Part shown: piece by piece, positions 37,106 through 45,654 of the stretch
How positions within the stretch are numbered: the stretch's first letter is position 1
Layout of the letters: each line of letters starts with the position of its first letter
Assembly (NCBI RefSeq): GCF_015864945.1
Contig: NZ_JADYWF010000001.1
Location: 1,302,378-1,366,377 of the forward strand
DNA: 64,000 nucleotides
Source of the DNA: Salinibacterium sp. NG253
GTDB lineage: Bacteria > Actinomycetota > Actinomycetes > Actinomycetales > Microbacteriaceae
Reading direction: 5' to 3'
The notes under the pieces: model-generated
The model's database searches: none
Told to the model about the DNA's origin: nothing
The model's input: the letters and a program-made list of their open reading frames with translations, nothing else
Position numbers and translations under genes: made by a program

Positions 37106-38170
37106 TCAGCCACCAATGTACGACATCTCGATCTTTTTGGCTCCCGGTCCTGGCGTGGTCGCCAGCCGGGTGGTGTTGAGCGAGCGCAACTCTGAGTAGC
37201 GGTCGGTGCGGTTGCGCCAGAGGTGGGCCATGGCATCCGACAGTTCGCCGTCGGTGCAGCCGTCGCGCATGAGGGCACGCAGGTCGTGCCCGGAGCTGGC
37301 GAACAGGCAGGTATAGAGCTTGCCGTCGACCGAGATGCGGGCCCGCGAGCAGGTGTGGCAGAAGGACTGGGTGACGCTGGAAATCACGCCGATCTCACCG
37401 CCGCCATCGCGGTAGCGCCAGCGTTGCGAGGTCTCGCCGCTGTAGTTCGGGGCGATTTCTTCGAGGGGAAGTTCGGCGTTGATGCGGGCCACAACCTCGG
37501 CAGAGGGCACGACTTCGCCGAGCTGCCAACCGTTGGTGGTGCCGACATCCATGTACTCAATGAAGCGCAGGATGAACGGGGTGTCCTTGAAATGGCGGGC
37601 CATCGCGACGATGTCTTTGTCGTTGTGGCCCTTCTTGACGACCATGTTGATCTTGATCGGGCCGAGACCAGCGGCGTGCGCGGCATCGAGGCCGTCCAAG
37701 ATCTTTTTCACGGGAAACTTGACGTCATTCATCGACTGGAAGGTCGCATCGTCGATCGAATCGAGCGACACCGTGACGCGCTTGAGTCCGGCCTCCTTGA
37801 GCGCGGGGGCAAGGTGGCCGAGCGCTGAGCCGTTCGTGGTGATGGCGAGGTCGAGGGGCGCGCCCGCCGGTGTTGTCAACTTCGACAGCATCCCGACCAG
37901 TTCAGGGAGTCCTTTGCGCAGCAGCGGTTCGCCACCGGTAAGGCGGATCTTCTCGACGCCGTGACGAGCGGCGATGCTCGCGAGCCGAGTGATCTCTTCG
38001 AAGCTCAGAAGTTCGTCGCGCGGCATGAACGCGTAGTCGGCGCCGAAGACTTCCTTGGGCATGCAGTAGACGCACCGAAAATTGCAGCGGTCGGTCACCG
38101 AGAAGCGGATGTCGTGCAGCGGCCTGCCGAGGGTGTCCACGACGGGGGTGCCGATCGCGGATGAACTCAT
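37106..38170 (-). CDS. moaA: GTP 3',8-cyclase
   Basis: A 354-aa radical SAM enzyme that starts molybdopterin synthesis from GTP. The N-terminal cluster ligands are Cys29, Cys33 and Cys36 (CNFRCVYC). The C-terminal cluster is marked by [10 protein letters not shown] and LYTCLFA. The C-terminus ends in Gly-Gly, required for activity in homologs. moaD follows with essentially no gap. The MOSC/mARC-like gene lies 9 bp upstream on the same strand. Confidence 0.95.
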   Translation of the reverse strand: MSSSAIGTPVVDTLGRPLHDIRFSVTDRCNFRCVYCMPKEVFGADYAFMPRDELLSFEEITRLASIAARHGVEKIRLTGGEPLLRKGLPELVGMLSKLTTPAGAPLDLAITTNGSALGHLAPALKEAGLKRVTVSLDSIDDATFQSMNDVKFPVKKILDGLDAAHAAGLGPIKINMVVKKGHNDKDIVAMARHFKDTPFILRFIEYMDVGTTNGWQLGEVVPSAEVVARINAELPLEEIAPNYSGETSQRWRYRDGGGEIGVISSVTQSFCHTCSRARISVDGKLYTCLFASSGHDLRALMRDGCTDGELSDAMAHLWRNRTDRYSELRSLNTTRLATTPGPGAKKIEMSYIGG

Positions 38171-38179
38171 AGCGTCAGA

Positions 38180-39007
38180 CTAACCCGCGGCAGGCTGCGA
38201 AACCTCCGAGGCGGTCGCTTCGATCGCATCGCCGACGTGAATGCTGCCACCATCAAGCGGAGTGAGTCGGATGCCGAACCACGTCTTGTGATCCCGCTGG
38301 CGATGCTGCGCCAGGGTGCGAATCGGTTCCTTACCGCGCTCGAGAGTGGAGGGTTCGATCGTGGTCATGACGCAGCGGTCGCAGATCATGGTGACGCGGA
38401 AGCGCACGTCACCGATGGTGACGCTGGTCCAGCTTTCTTCGACGAACGGTTCGAGGTCGTCGATGATCACGTTGGGACGGAACCGGATCATGTCGAGGGG
38501 TGCGGCATCCGCGTCGGTCCACTCATCGAGTTTGCGCAGCGACGCTTCGCTCGCGAGCAGCAGCGGGCCGCCGTCGGCGAGGGACATCACTTCGCCAGGC
38601 TGGCCGCCATCGTCGGGGTCGATCGGGCGTACGGTCGGGTCGGACTGCCAGACGAGGCGGGCGTCGAGGCCGACGCGTTCGCTGAGCCACGCGTTCACAT
38701 CGCCGCGGGCAGCAAGGGCGGTGCCTTGGCCGTCGAGACTCACCTCGATCGTGTCGCCGCCGTCGGCCATATCGACGGTGATGCTGGAGCCGTCGCGATC
38801 AGAAAGCCGCACGGCCGTCTCGCTCAGGGCGTGCGCCGAAAGGCCAAGAAGGTGGTTGTGCTGGCGCGCGGTGAGAGCTTTGCCGTCGCTGTCGACGAGA
38901 GCCCAGCGTCGATCCTGGTCGAGACCCCACGGATTGACGGCCGCCGAATCAACGTCTTCGCCGGCAAAAGACTTCACTGGATACACTCTGAGTCGTGTCA
39001 CGCGCAT
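38180..39007 (-). CDS. MOSC protein, mARC/YcbX-like
   Basis: A 275-aa protein with an N-terminal MOSC_N barrel (MRVTRLRVYPVKSFAG) and a C-terminal MOSC domain. FRPNVIIDD and ICDRCVMTTIEP are characteristic; Cys212 is at the position of the molybdenum-ligating Cys in mARC and YcbX. It is therefore likely to carry Moco and reduce N-hydroxylated compounds with an external electron donor. Its place inside the Moco island, 9 bp before moaA, supports a molybdoenzyme role. Confidence 0.88.
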   Translation of the reverse strand: MRVTRLRVYPVKSFAGEDVDSAAVNPWGLDQDRRWALVDSDGKALTARQHNHLLGLSAHALSETAVRLSDRDGSSITVDMADGGDTIEVSLDGQGTALAARGDVNAWLSERVGLDARLVWQSDPTVRPIDPDDGGQPGEVMSLADGGPLLLASEASLRKLDEWTDADAAPLDMIRFRPNVIIDDLEPFVEESWTSVTIGDVRFRVTMICDRCVMTTIEPSTLERGKEPIRTLAQHRQRDHKTWFGIRLTPLDGGSIHVGDAIEATASEVSQPAAG

Positions 39008-39084
39008 GGGCGAATCCTAGCAACGTGCGCCCCGAGAACGACGGGAGTGTCCCGAGGATTCGCGGCGCGAATTGGCGGTGCGAT

Positions 39085-40311
39085 TTAGCGGCGTGGGTAC
39101 ACCGTGACCTGGGATGCTGCGACGGAGGCCACGATGCGGTCCCCCGGCGTGATGTCGCGCGCGAGCAGATCGGCCGCCGCTGTCTCGGCCACGACCGTGT
39201 CGCCCAGCAGCGTGACGCGGATTCCTCTGAGGCCGGGCTCGAGAAGATCGACGGTGGCGTGCCATTCGTTGGGGTGCGAGGGGGCGGATGCGGTTGATTC
39301 AGATGCCGTGGGCCCCGCGGTTGCGGTCGCGGCAGCGACGGCAGCAGCAGCGTCGGAACCCGACGATTCCCGGCGCAGCGTCACCGCAGACGGCGGGAAC
39401 GCGACCGAAACCTCCGCACCGACCTCCGGTACGACGCCGTTGACGGCGAGACCACGCCCATCCGCGAGCCGCACGAGCTCGTCCGTTTCGACGATTCCGT
39501 GCAGCACGTTGAGGCCGACGAGAGTGGCGGCGAACTGGTTGATGGGCTCGCCGAGCACCCGGGCGACGTCGCCGCTGTCGATGATGCGGCCGGCATCCAT
39601 GATGGCGACGCGGTCAGCCAGCACCATGGCATCCACCACATCGTGGGTGACGACGATGGTGGCAGGCACGGTCGGCGGGCGGCCATCGATTCCGGTGTGC
39701 GTGGCGGAGACGCGAGCGGCCAGGCACTCGCGCAGCAGGGTGCGCACGAGAGAGGCGTTCTGCACATCGAGGGCCGCCATGGGCTCGTCGAAGAGCAGCA
39801 CGTCGGGTTCGGTGGCGAGCACCCGGGCGATCGCCAAGCGTTGCTGCTGACCGCCAGAAAGCTCGGCGGGTTTGCGGGCGGCGAACTCACTCATGCCCAC
39901 GGCATCGAGCCATTCGGAGGCACGCTCCCGGGCCTCCGCCGCCTTCATTCCGTGCGAGCGCAGCCCAAAGGCAACGTTCTCGAGGGCGCTCAAGTGCGGG
40001 AACAGCAGGGGGTCTTGGCCGAGCAATCCAATGCGACGACGATGGGCGGGCACCACGGTCATCCGTCCGCCGCCAGGCCGCCCGCCTCCCGACTGCCCGC
40101 CACCCGGCCGGAGAACCTCGGTGAGCACTCGACTGTCGACGGATACCGTGCCGCGCTCCGGGACGAGCAGTCCCGCGATCACCGCGAGCATTGTCGACTT
40201 TCCTGAGCCGTTGGGGCCCAGTAGCGCCAGAGTTTCGCCGGGCGCGACGGAGACGCTCGCGTCGAGGGTGAACGAGCCGCGGTTCACCAGCATGGCGGCA
40301 TCCAGTGTCAT
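39085..40311 (-). CDS. modC: Molybdate ABC transporter ATPase
   Basis: A 408-aa ATPase. Walker A is GPNGSGKST, the signature is LSGGQQQRLAIAR, and Walker B is LLFDEPMAALD. A molybdate-binding TOBE domain forms the C-terminus. Two low-complexity inserts are unusual: a Gly-rich stretch near residue 70 and an Ala/Ser/Thr-rich one near residue 325. It follows modB by 3 bp in the order regulator-modA-modB-modC. Confidence 0.92.
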   Translation of the reverse strand: MTLDAAMLVNRGSFTLDASVSVAPGETLALLGPNGSGKSTMLAVIAGLLVPERGTVSVDSRVLTEVLRPGGGQSGGGRPGGGRMTVVPAHRRRIGLLGQDPLLFPHLSALENVAFGLRSHGMKAAEARERASEWLDAVGMSEFAARKPAELSGGQQQRLAIARVLATEPDVLLFDEPMAALDVQNASLVRTLLRECLAARVSATHTGIDGRPPTVPATIVVTHDVVDAMVLADRVAIMDAGRIIDSGDVARVLGEPINQFAATLVGLNVLHGIVETDELVRLADGRGLAVNGVVPEVGAEVSVAFPPSAVTLRRESSGSDAAAAVAAATATAGPTASESTASAPSHPNEWHATVDLLEPGLRGIRVTLLGDTVVAETAAADLLARDITPGDRIVASVAASQVTVYPRR

Positions 40312-40314
40312 GGC

Positions 40315-41217
40315 TCAGCGCTCCGGAGTCGGGCGCCAGCTGCGCAGCAGAAGCAGGATGACGATGCCAACGACGACGAGCAGCAGCGACAGAGCGATGG
40401 CCGAATCTTGGCTCACGCCGGCGCCATTGAAGGCGGTGTAGATCGCGAGGGGCATGGTGCGGGTGGTGCCGGCGGCGTTGCCGGCGAAGAGCGCGGTGGC
40501 CCCGAATTCGCCGAGCGCGCGGGCGAAGCAGAGCACGGTGCCGGCGATGACCCCCGGCATGATGAGCGGCAGCGTGACTCGACGAAACACCGTCCAGCGG
40601 CCGGCACCCAGGGTTGCGGCGACCGCCTCGTAGCGAGTGCCCGCGGTGCGCAACGCGCCCTCAACCGAGATCACCAGAAAGGGCAGCGCCACGAACGATT
40701 GGGCGATCACGACAGCGCCCGTCGTGAACGGAATACGGATGCCGAACCAGAGCTCGAGCACACTGCCGACGAGCCCGTTGCGTCCGAGAAGGTAGAGCAA
40801 CGCGATGCCTCCGACCAGCGGTGGCATCACGAGCGGGAGCGTCGTGAGGGCGCGCAGCAGTCCCGCCAGCCGATTGCCCGAGCGAGCGATCACGAGCGCG
40901 AGCGGGATGCCGACGATGAGGCACAGCACCGTCGCGGCAAGTGCAGTCTGCAGCGACAACCACAGCGCCGACTGCGCCTCCTCCGAGACAATCGCGGCCG
41001 GAACGCTCGGCCAATCGGCCCGGAGGAACAGTCCAACGAGAGGCAAGATCAGCAGGGCGAAACCGAGGGCGGCGGGCAGGTAGAGCAGGCGCGGGATGCC
41101 GGAGCCCGCTGCGGTCGTGGAGCGGGCGGCCGCGCTTCGGCTGGCTGGGCTTGGGCCGGTCGCGACCTCGGCGGCTCCGTCCCGGTCGGTCTGCGCACTG
41201 CGCGAGGAGGCACTCAT
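40315..41217 (-). CDS. modB: Molybdate ABC transporter permease
   Basis: A 300-aa inner-membrane permease with about six helices. The N-terminus is cytoplasmic and Ser/Ala-rich. TTLPLVMPPLVGGIALLYLLG and the EAA loop region EAVAATLGAGRWTVFRRVTLP are typical of ModB. The start overlaps the modA stop (ATGA), indicating coupled translation. Confidence 0.93.
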   Translation of the reverse strand: MSASSRSAQTDRDGAAEVATGPSPASRSAAARSTTAAGSGIPRLLYLPAALGFALLILPLVGLFLRADWPSVPAAIVSEEAQSALWLSLQTALAATVLCLIVGIPLALVIARSGNRLAGLLRALTTLPLVMPPLVGGIALLYLLGRNGLVGSVLELWFGIRIPFTTGAVVIAQSFVALPFLVISVEGALRTAGTRYEAVAATLGAGRWTVFRRVTLPLIMPGVIAGTVLCFARALGEFGATALFAGNAAGTTRTMPLAIYTAFNGAGVSQDSAIALSLLLVVVGIVILLLLRSWRPTPER

Positions 41218-42062
41218 GGCTTAGAGAATCCGTAGCTCGCGAGAATGTTCTGCCCCTGCGGCGAGAGTACGAACTCCACGAAGGCCGCCGCAATGGCCGG
41301 TTGTGCGGCTTCGTTCAGCACGGCGATCGGGTAGTTGTTGCGAGCAGTCGCAGCGTCGGCGATCTCAACTCCGTCAACGGAACCCGCGGCATTCAGCACG
41401 TCGGTGACATAGACGAGCCCGGCATCCACTTCACCCAGCTCGACCTTGGTCAGCACGGCCGTCACATTCTGTTCTTCCGTTACGGGCGTCAGTTCAACGT
41501 CTGCAACGTCGAGCAGGATGCGCGAAGCGGCCCCACACGGAACCGCGGGAGCGCACAGGGCAACCTGCAGGCCGGGCTCCGCCAGATCGCTCAGCGCCGT
41601 GATGTCCAGCGGGTTGCCGGGCTGCACCGCAATCTGCAATTCGTTGCTCGCGAACGAAACCGGCGCAGTCGCCAGCTCGGCGCTGACCTGCTGCATCGTC
41701 GCGTCATCCGCAGAGGCGAAAACGTCGGCCGGGGCCCCTTCGCTGATCTGCGTGGCGAGAGTGGAGGACCCGTCGAAAGAGATGGGGGCGATCGTCACGC
41801 CGGGATTCTCGGCGCTGAACGCCTCAGCCAATTCGGTGAACGATGCGGTCAATGAGGCCGCGGCGAAGATCGTGAGCTCGCCCTGCAGCGCACCGTCAGC
41901 AGACGTGGATGCCGGTGCAGGGTCTGCTGCCGAGCATCCGGCAAGCCCCACCAGGCCTGCCATCGCGACGGCGGCGACCGTCGTCAGCACGCGAACCCGT
42001 CGTCGCCTGTGCCTGCCCTGCTGCCGCGGCTGCTCCTGCTCCTGCTTCCGCACCGGAAGCAT
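41214..42062 (-). CDS. modA: Molybdate-binding lipoprotein
   Basis: A 282-aa substrate-binding protein. A long basic N-terminus of about 25 residues precedes the hydrophobic core and lipobox GLAGC. The mature part begins with TIFAAASLTASFTELAEAF, the ModA hallmark. It captures molybdate or tungstate for ModBC. The ATG at 42062 overlaps the stop of the Mop-type regulator region (TAGTGATG). Confidence 0.92.
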   Translation of the reverse strand: MLPVRKQEQEQPRQQGRHRRRRVRVLTTVAAVAMAGLVGLAGCSAADPAPASTSADGALQGELTIFAAASLTASFTELAEAFSAENPGVTIAPISFDGSSTLATQISEGAPADVFASADDATMQQVSAELATAPVSFASNELQIAVQPGNPLDITALSDLAEPGLQVALCAPAVPCGAASRILLDVADVELTPVTEEQNVTAVLTKVELGEVDAGLVYVTDVLNAAGSVDGVEIADAATARNNYPIAVLNEAAQPAIAAAFVEFVLSPQGQNILASYGFSKP

Positions 42063-42064
42063 CA

Positions 42065-42478
42065 CTAGGAGTTGTCTTTCGGAGCCTCAACAACCACCAT
42101 CGTTGCCTTCACAACGGCGACCGCGAGCGACCCGATTTCGAGTTTCAAGTCGCGCACGGCTTCGGTCGACATGAGCGACACGATGCGATGCGGGCCACAT
42201 TGCAGCTCGACCTGCGACATGACGGTGTCGCTCAGGATGCCCGTGACGAGCCCAACCATCCGGTTACGAGCGCTGCTCGTTGATTCGGATGCCGCTGCCA
42301 ACTGTTGAGCGTGCTGCGCACGTTCTTGAGCCCGCTGCGCGAGGTCCGCTCCGTCGATGACTTGGCGCCCGGCGTCATCGAGAGAGACAGGCAGGCCGTC
42401 GGAGGCGATCCACCGTCGTACGGTGTCGTCGCTGACTCCGAGGAGCCCTGCGGCTTCGCTAATCCGATAGTGCGTCAT
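42065..42478 (-). CDS. Mop-type molybdate-responsive DNA-binding protein
   Basis: A 137-aa protein. Residues 1-60 form a MerR/excisionase-like helix-turn-helix (YRISEAAGLLGVSDDTVRRWIASDGLP). Residues 70-137 form one Mop/TOBE domain (ARNRMVGLVTGILSDTVMSQVELQCG). The layout fits a molybdate-sensing regulator. As the first gene before modABC it probably controls that operon and perhaps moeA, which starts 97 bp away on the other strand. The ATG at 42478 sits exactly at the HTH start. Confidence 0.88.
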   Translation of the reverse strand: MTHYRISEAAGLLGVSDDTVRRWIASDGLPVSLDDAGRQVIDGADLAQRAQERAQHAQQLAAASESTSSARNRMVGLVTGILSDTVMSQVELQCGPHRIVSLMSTEAVRDLKLEIGSLAVAVVKATMVVVEAPKDNS

Positions 42479-42574
42479 AAATCGGAGTTTAGCACCGCAC
42501 CTGCGGAGATAAAGGGCAATTTTCACTACAACCGCACCCAGTCGAGTGCGAACCGTTTTCGCTAGAGTGAGCCT

Positions 42575-43897
42575 ATGGCCCACGACCCATCCGCACTACC
42601 GGCATCGATCAGTATTGAGCAGCACCTCGCGAGCATTCTGACGACCACTGCCACGCTGCCCGCGATCACTGTTCCGATAGCTCAGGCCCTGCACCGCACA
42701 CTCGCCGCCGACGTTCGGGCCGCCGCGGATGTGCCCGGCTTCGACAACTCGGCGATGGACGGCTACGCGCTTCGTCGAGCAGATGCCGCAACGGCCACCG
42801 CCGAAACCCCGGCTGCCCTCACTGTGGTTGCCGACCTCCCCGCCGGGTCCGCGGAGAACCCCCGACTTCAACCCGGCGAGGCCGCGCGCATCATGACCGG
42901 CGCTCCCGTTCCCGACGACGCCGATTGCATCGTTCCCATCGAAGACACTGATGAGGGCACCGCTACCGTGCTCATCTATCGAGCCCCTGTCGAGGCCGCG
43001 TTCATCCGTCCGCGCGGCACCGATGTGCACGCAGGCGACGCGGTGTTGCCCGCTGGCCGCGTACTCGGTGCACGCGACCTGGCGGCCGCCGCGGCATCCG
43101 GAGTCAGCACTCTGTCGGTGCACCCGGCACCGCGCGTTGGCGTGCTCTCGACCGGCAGCGAACTGCGCCAGCCCGGCGAGCCTCTCGCCCGGGGCCAGAT
43201 CCATGACTCGAATTCGCTATTGCTCGAAGCGCTCATTACCGAGTGCGGCGGCATCCCGGTGCTGCTGGGTTCTGTGCCCGACGACGACGATGCTCTGCGT
43301 GCGATCCTCGACACGCACGCCCCCGACGTGGATGCCATCATCACCTCGGGCGGCGTGAGCGTCGGCGCCTACGACGTCGTGAAGGCTGTGCTCGCCCCGC
43401 TCGGCATCTGGTTCGGACCGGTGCGGATGCAGCCGGGCAAGCCCCAGGGCGTCGGCCGGTTCCCGGTCGGCAACGCCAGCGCCGCCGCCGACGGCAGCAG
43501 CGACAGCAGCACCGCCACGACCGCCACCGCAACCGCTCCCGACAGCGGCCCCCTCCTCTTCGCCCTCCCCGGCAACCCCGTGAGCGTCTTCGTCTCGTTC
43601 GAGACCTTCGTTCGCCCCGCACTGCTCACGATGGCGGGCCGCGCTCCGATCGTGCGGCCGACACTCTCCGCCACCGTCACGACGGGCTGGCGCAGCCCCG
43701 CGGGGCGAGCGCAATACATGCCCGCTGTTGTCGAAGAGGATGGGCAGGGTGCGGCATCCGTTCGTCCCGCGAGCGCCGGTGGTGCCGGTTCGTATCTCGT
43801 CGCGAGTCTGGCCCGTGCCAATGCTCTGGCTTTTGTTCCCGAAGACGCGACCGAGGTGCGCGCAGGCGACGCCCTGACTGTCACACTGGTGTCATGA
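42575..43897 (+). CDS. moeA: Molybdopterin molybdenumtransferase
   Basis: A 440-aa MoeA. The conserved blocks VPGFDNSAMDGYALR, IMTGAPVPDDADCIVPIE, STGSELRQPGE, TSGGVSVGAYD and ALPGNPVSVFVSFE are intact. It inserts molybdate into adenylated molybdopterin. An Ala/Ser/Thr-rich insert (residues about 305-325) sits before LLFALPGNP and is absent from typical MoeA. The moaC start overlaps its stop (ATGA). Confidence 0.94.
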   Translation: MAHDPSALPASISIEQHLASILTTTATLPAITVPIAQALHRTLAADVRAAADVPGFDNSAMDGYALRRADAATATAETPAALTVVADLPAGSAENPRLQPGEAARIMTGAPVPDDADCIVPIEDTDEGTATVLIYRAPVEAAFIRPRGTDVHAGDAVLPAGRVLGARDLAAAAASGVSTLSVHPAPRVGVLSTGSELRQPGEPLARGQIHDSNSLLLEALITECGGIPVLLGSVPDDDDALRAILDTHAPDVDAIITSGGVSVGAYDVVKAVLAPLGIWFGPVRMQPGKPQGVGRFPVGNASAAADGSSDSSTATTATATAPDSGPLLFALPGNPVSVFVSFETFVRPALLTMAGRAPIVRPTLSATVTTGWRSPAGRAQYMPAVVEEDGQGAASVRPASAGGAGSYLVASLARANALAFVPEDATEVRAGDALTVTLVS

Positions 43898-44373
43898 GCG
43901 ATCAGCCTTTCACCCACCTCAATTCCGCTGGCCAAGCCCGGATGGTGGATGTCACCGCCAAAACCCCGACCGTTCGCGAAGCAACGGCGGAAGGTTTCGT
44001 TCGCTGCTCCCCCGTGATCATTGACGCGCTGCGCTCGGGCAACGCCCCCAAGGGTGACGTTCTGGCTGTCGCACGCATCGCCGGCATCCAAGCCGCGAAG
44101 CGCACCGCCGAACTCTTGCCGCTCGCCCACATCATCGGCGTGCACGGTGCCAGCGTTGGCCTTGAGGTGACGGATGACGGAGTCGCGGTGACCGCGACCG
44201 TGCGCACCGCAGACCGCACAGGTGTGGAGATGGAAGCCATGACCGCGGTGTCGGTGGCGGCGCTCGCGATCGTGGACATGGTCAAGGGCATGGACAAGAC
44301 CGTGCAGATTGAGAACGTGCGTTTGCTCGCTAAATCCGGCGGCCGTTCGGGTGACTGGCGTCGCCCCGAATAA
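43894..44373 (+). CDS. moaC: Cyclic pyranopterin monophosphate synthase
   Basis: A 159-aa MoaC. RMVDVTAKTPTVREA, GDVLAVARIAGIQAAKRT, LPLAHI and GVEMEAMTAVSVAALAIVDM-type blocks are conserved, with Lys and Asp of KGMDK near the active site. It converts the MoaA product to cyclic pyranopterin monophosphate. The start overlaps the moeA stop by 4 nt, fixing this ATG rather than the long upstream frame. Confidence 0.94.
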   Translation: MSDQPFTHLNSAGQARMVDVTAKTPTVREATAEGFVRCSPVIIDALRSGNAPKGDVLAVARIAGIQAAKRTAELLPLAHIIGVHGASVGLEVTDDGVAVTATVRTADRTGVEMEAMTAVSVAALAIVDMVKGMDKTVQIENVRLLAKSGGRSGDWRRPE

Positions 44374-44413
44374 CGCGGCCGCGCGTAAGGCGGCCCCGAG
44401 GAGCGCCCGCTAG

Positions 44414-44896
44414 CTAGTGGTCTCCGCCATCAAGCTGCTCCAAAATGTGGCCAATCAACGGCGCTACCACCGCAAGGCCCTCTTCGACCGCTTTCGTTGA
44501 CCCGGGCAGGTTCACCACGAGAGCGGTGCCCGCAACGCCAACGAGACCGCGGCTCAGCACCGCCATTTTCGTGTGGCGAGCACCCTCACGGCGCAACTCT
44601 TCGGCGATGCCGGGAATCTCGCGCGTGAGCACGGGCCGGGTTCCTTCGGGCGTGAGATCCCGGGGTGCCACTCCCGTTCCGCCGCTCGTGATGACGATGC
44701 GGGCACCGTCGGCGAGCGCCGCCCGAATCGCAGCAGTGACTGATTCCGCGCCATCCGGAATCACCGTCAACGACACCGCATAGCCCTGCTCTGTGAGCAG
44801 TTCGACCGCGCGCGGCCCCGAGGTATCCGCCCGCTCCCCGCGAAAACTGCGGTCAGAAACGGTGATGACGGCGGCGGGGATGGGAGCGTGAACCAT
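44414..44896 (-). CDS. Molybdopterin adenylyltransferase family (MogA/MoaB)
   Basis: A 160-aa protein of the MogA/MoaB family. AAVITVSDRSFRGERADTSGPRAVELL starts it, and ITSGGTGVAPRDLTPEGTRPVL is the signature binding molybdopterin. It adenylates molybdopterin before MoeA inserts the metal. It converges on moaC with a 40-bp gap. Whether it is functionally MogA or MoaB cannot be told from sequence. Confidence 0.9.
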   Translation of the reverse strand: MVHAPIPAAVITVSDRSFRGERADTSGPRAVELLTEQGYAVSLTVIPDGAESVTAAIRAALADGARIVITSGGTGVAPRDLTPEGTRPVLTREIPGIAEELRREGARHTKMAVLSRGLVGVAGTALVVNLPGSTKAVEEGLAVVAPLIGHILEQLDGGDH

Positions 44897-44991
44897 ACCC
44901 GCTACGGTACGGCAGGCTGCGGGCGTCTGCCCTCGTACCGACTGTGCGCGCCCTCATTCAGCGGGGAGCAGTCAACCAGCTACAGGGCTGC

Positions 44992-45342
44992 TTAGTCGAA
45001 TACCAGAACGCAACCGACAGCGTAGTTCTCTAGATCCGAAACATGAAACGTTCGCAGTCGGAAGGTAATCCGCTGGCCAGTGCCACGGAACGCGCCCGGG
45101 CGAAGGTTGGACGTTGATCCCGAGCTGCCCAAATGGGCGCCGCCGCTGCCGACCGAGCCCAGAGTGTTGCCGTCAATTTGGAAAACCTCCATAGCAACAC
45201 CGTTGTCGCGGTCGTAGTCGGTTAGCGGGTCGGTATAGGTGATGCTCCCCCACGCGATGAAACTGCGCCGACGTCCGAGATTGATTTCCGCTGTCGTCGA
45301 ACCTGAGCCAAAATTCCACAGGTTCACCTGATGCGCGTCCAT
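44992..45342 (-). CDS. Stand-alone copy of the metalloprotease C-terminal domain
   Basis: A 116-aa beta-rich protein. It aligns along its whole length with the last 115 residues of the metalloprotease at 45655-46887: LGRRRSFIAWG matches LGRERRFLAWG, DPLTDYDRDNGVAME matches DPLIDYDRDNGIAMD, and FRLRTFHVSDLENYAVGC matches FRLSTFHSSDLEAYGVGC. GGAGG lies 8 nt before its ATG, which overlaps the stop of the gene before it (TAATG). It may be a binding module, inhibitor or competitor of the protease. No outside family recognised. Confidence 0.8.
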   Translation of the reverse strand: MDAHQVNLWNFGSGSTTAEINLGRRRSFIAWGSITYTDPLTDYDRDNGVAMEVFQIDGNTLGSVGSGGAHLGSSGSTSNLRPGAFRGTGQRITFRLRTFHVSDLENYAVGCVLVFD

Positions 45343-45620
45343 TACTTGACCTCCTTCCCGGTCTTCGGCTTGCGATCAGTGACTGAGCACACGCCCTTAG
45401 CGGGGTTGACGGTGAGGGTTTTCGTACGGTCACTTGGATCGAATGTTTCCGGGGCGCTCGCCACGGCTAGCTCGGAAAGTTTGCGCCCCGATTCATGATG
45501 CGCGAGTGCGAGCACGTCAGATTCCGGTGCGGCCACCGGATCATCATTTCCCAACTCGTAGTAGCTGGCGGTGTGCACGACCTCGCCAGTTTTCTTGTCG
45601 TAGACGATGTAAATGTTCAT
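45342..45620 (-). CDS. Small hypothetical protein in the metalloprotease cassette
   Basis: A 92-aa soluble protein beginning MNIYIVYDKKTGEVVHTASYY with a charged, Lys-rich C-terminus. No family is recognised. GGAG lies 8 nt upstream of the ATG. It begins 34 bp after the protease stop and overlaps the next start by 1 nt, so the three genes form one operon. Confidence 0.75.
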   Translation of the reverse strand: MNIYIVYDKKTGEVVHTASYYELGNDDPVAAPESDVLALAHHESGRKLSELAVASAPETFDPSDRTKTLTVNPAKGVCSVTDRKPKTGKEVK

Positions 45621-45654
45621 GCGTTCGCTCCAATGATGATGGGCCCTGATGGAT

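Noticed and set aside
37105-37278. Extended N-terminus of MoaD
   Set aside because: It overlaps moaA and lacks MoaD similarity; the ATG at 37104 starts the ubiquitin-like fold.
43243-43893. Extended N-terminus of MoaC
   Set aside because: It overlaps moeA in another frame; the ATG overlapping the moeA stop begins the conserved MoaC sequence.
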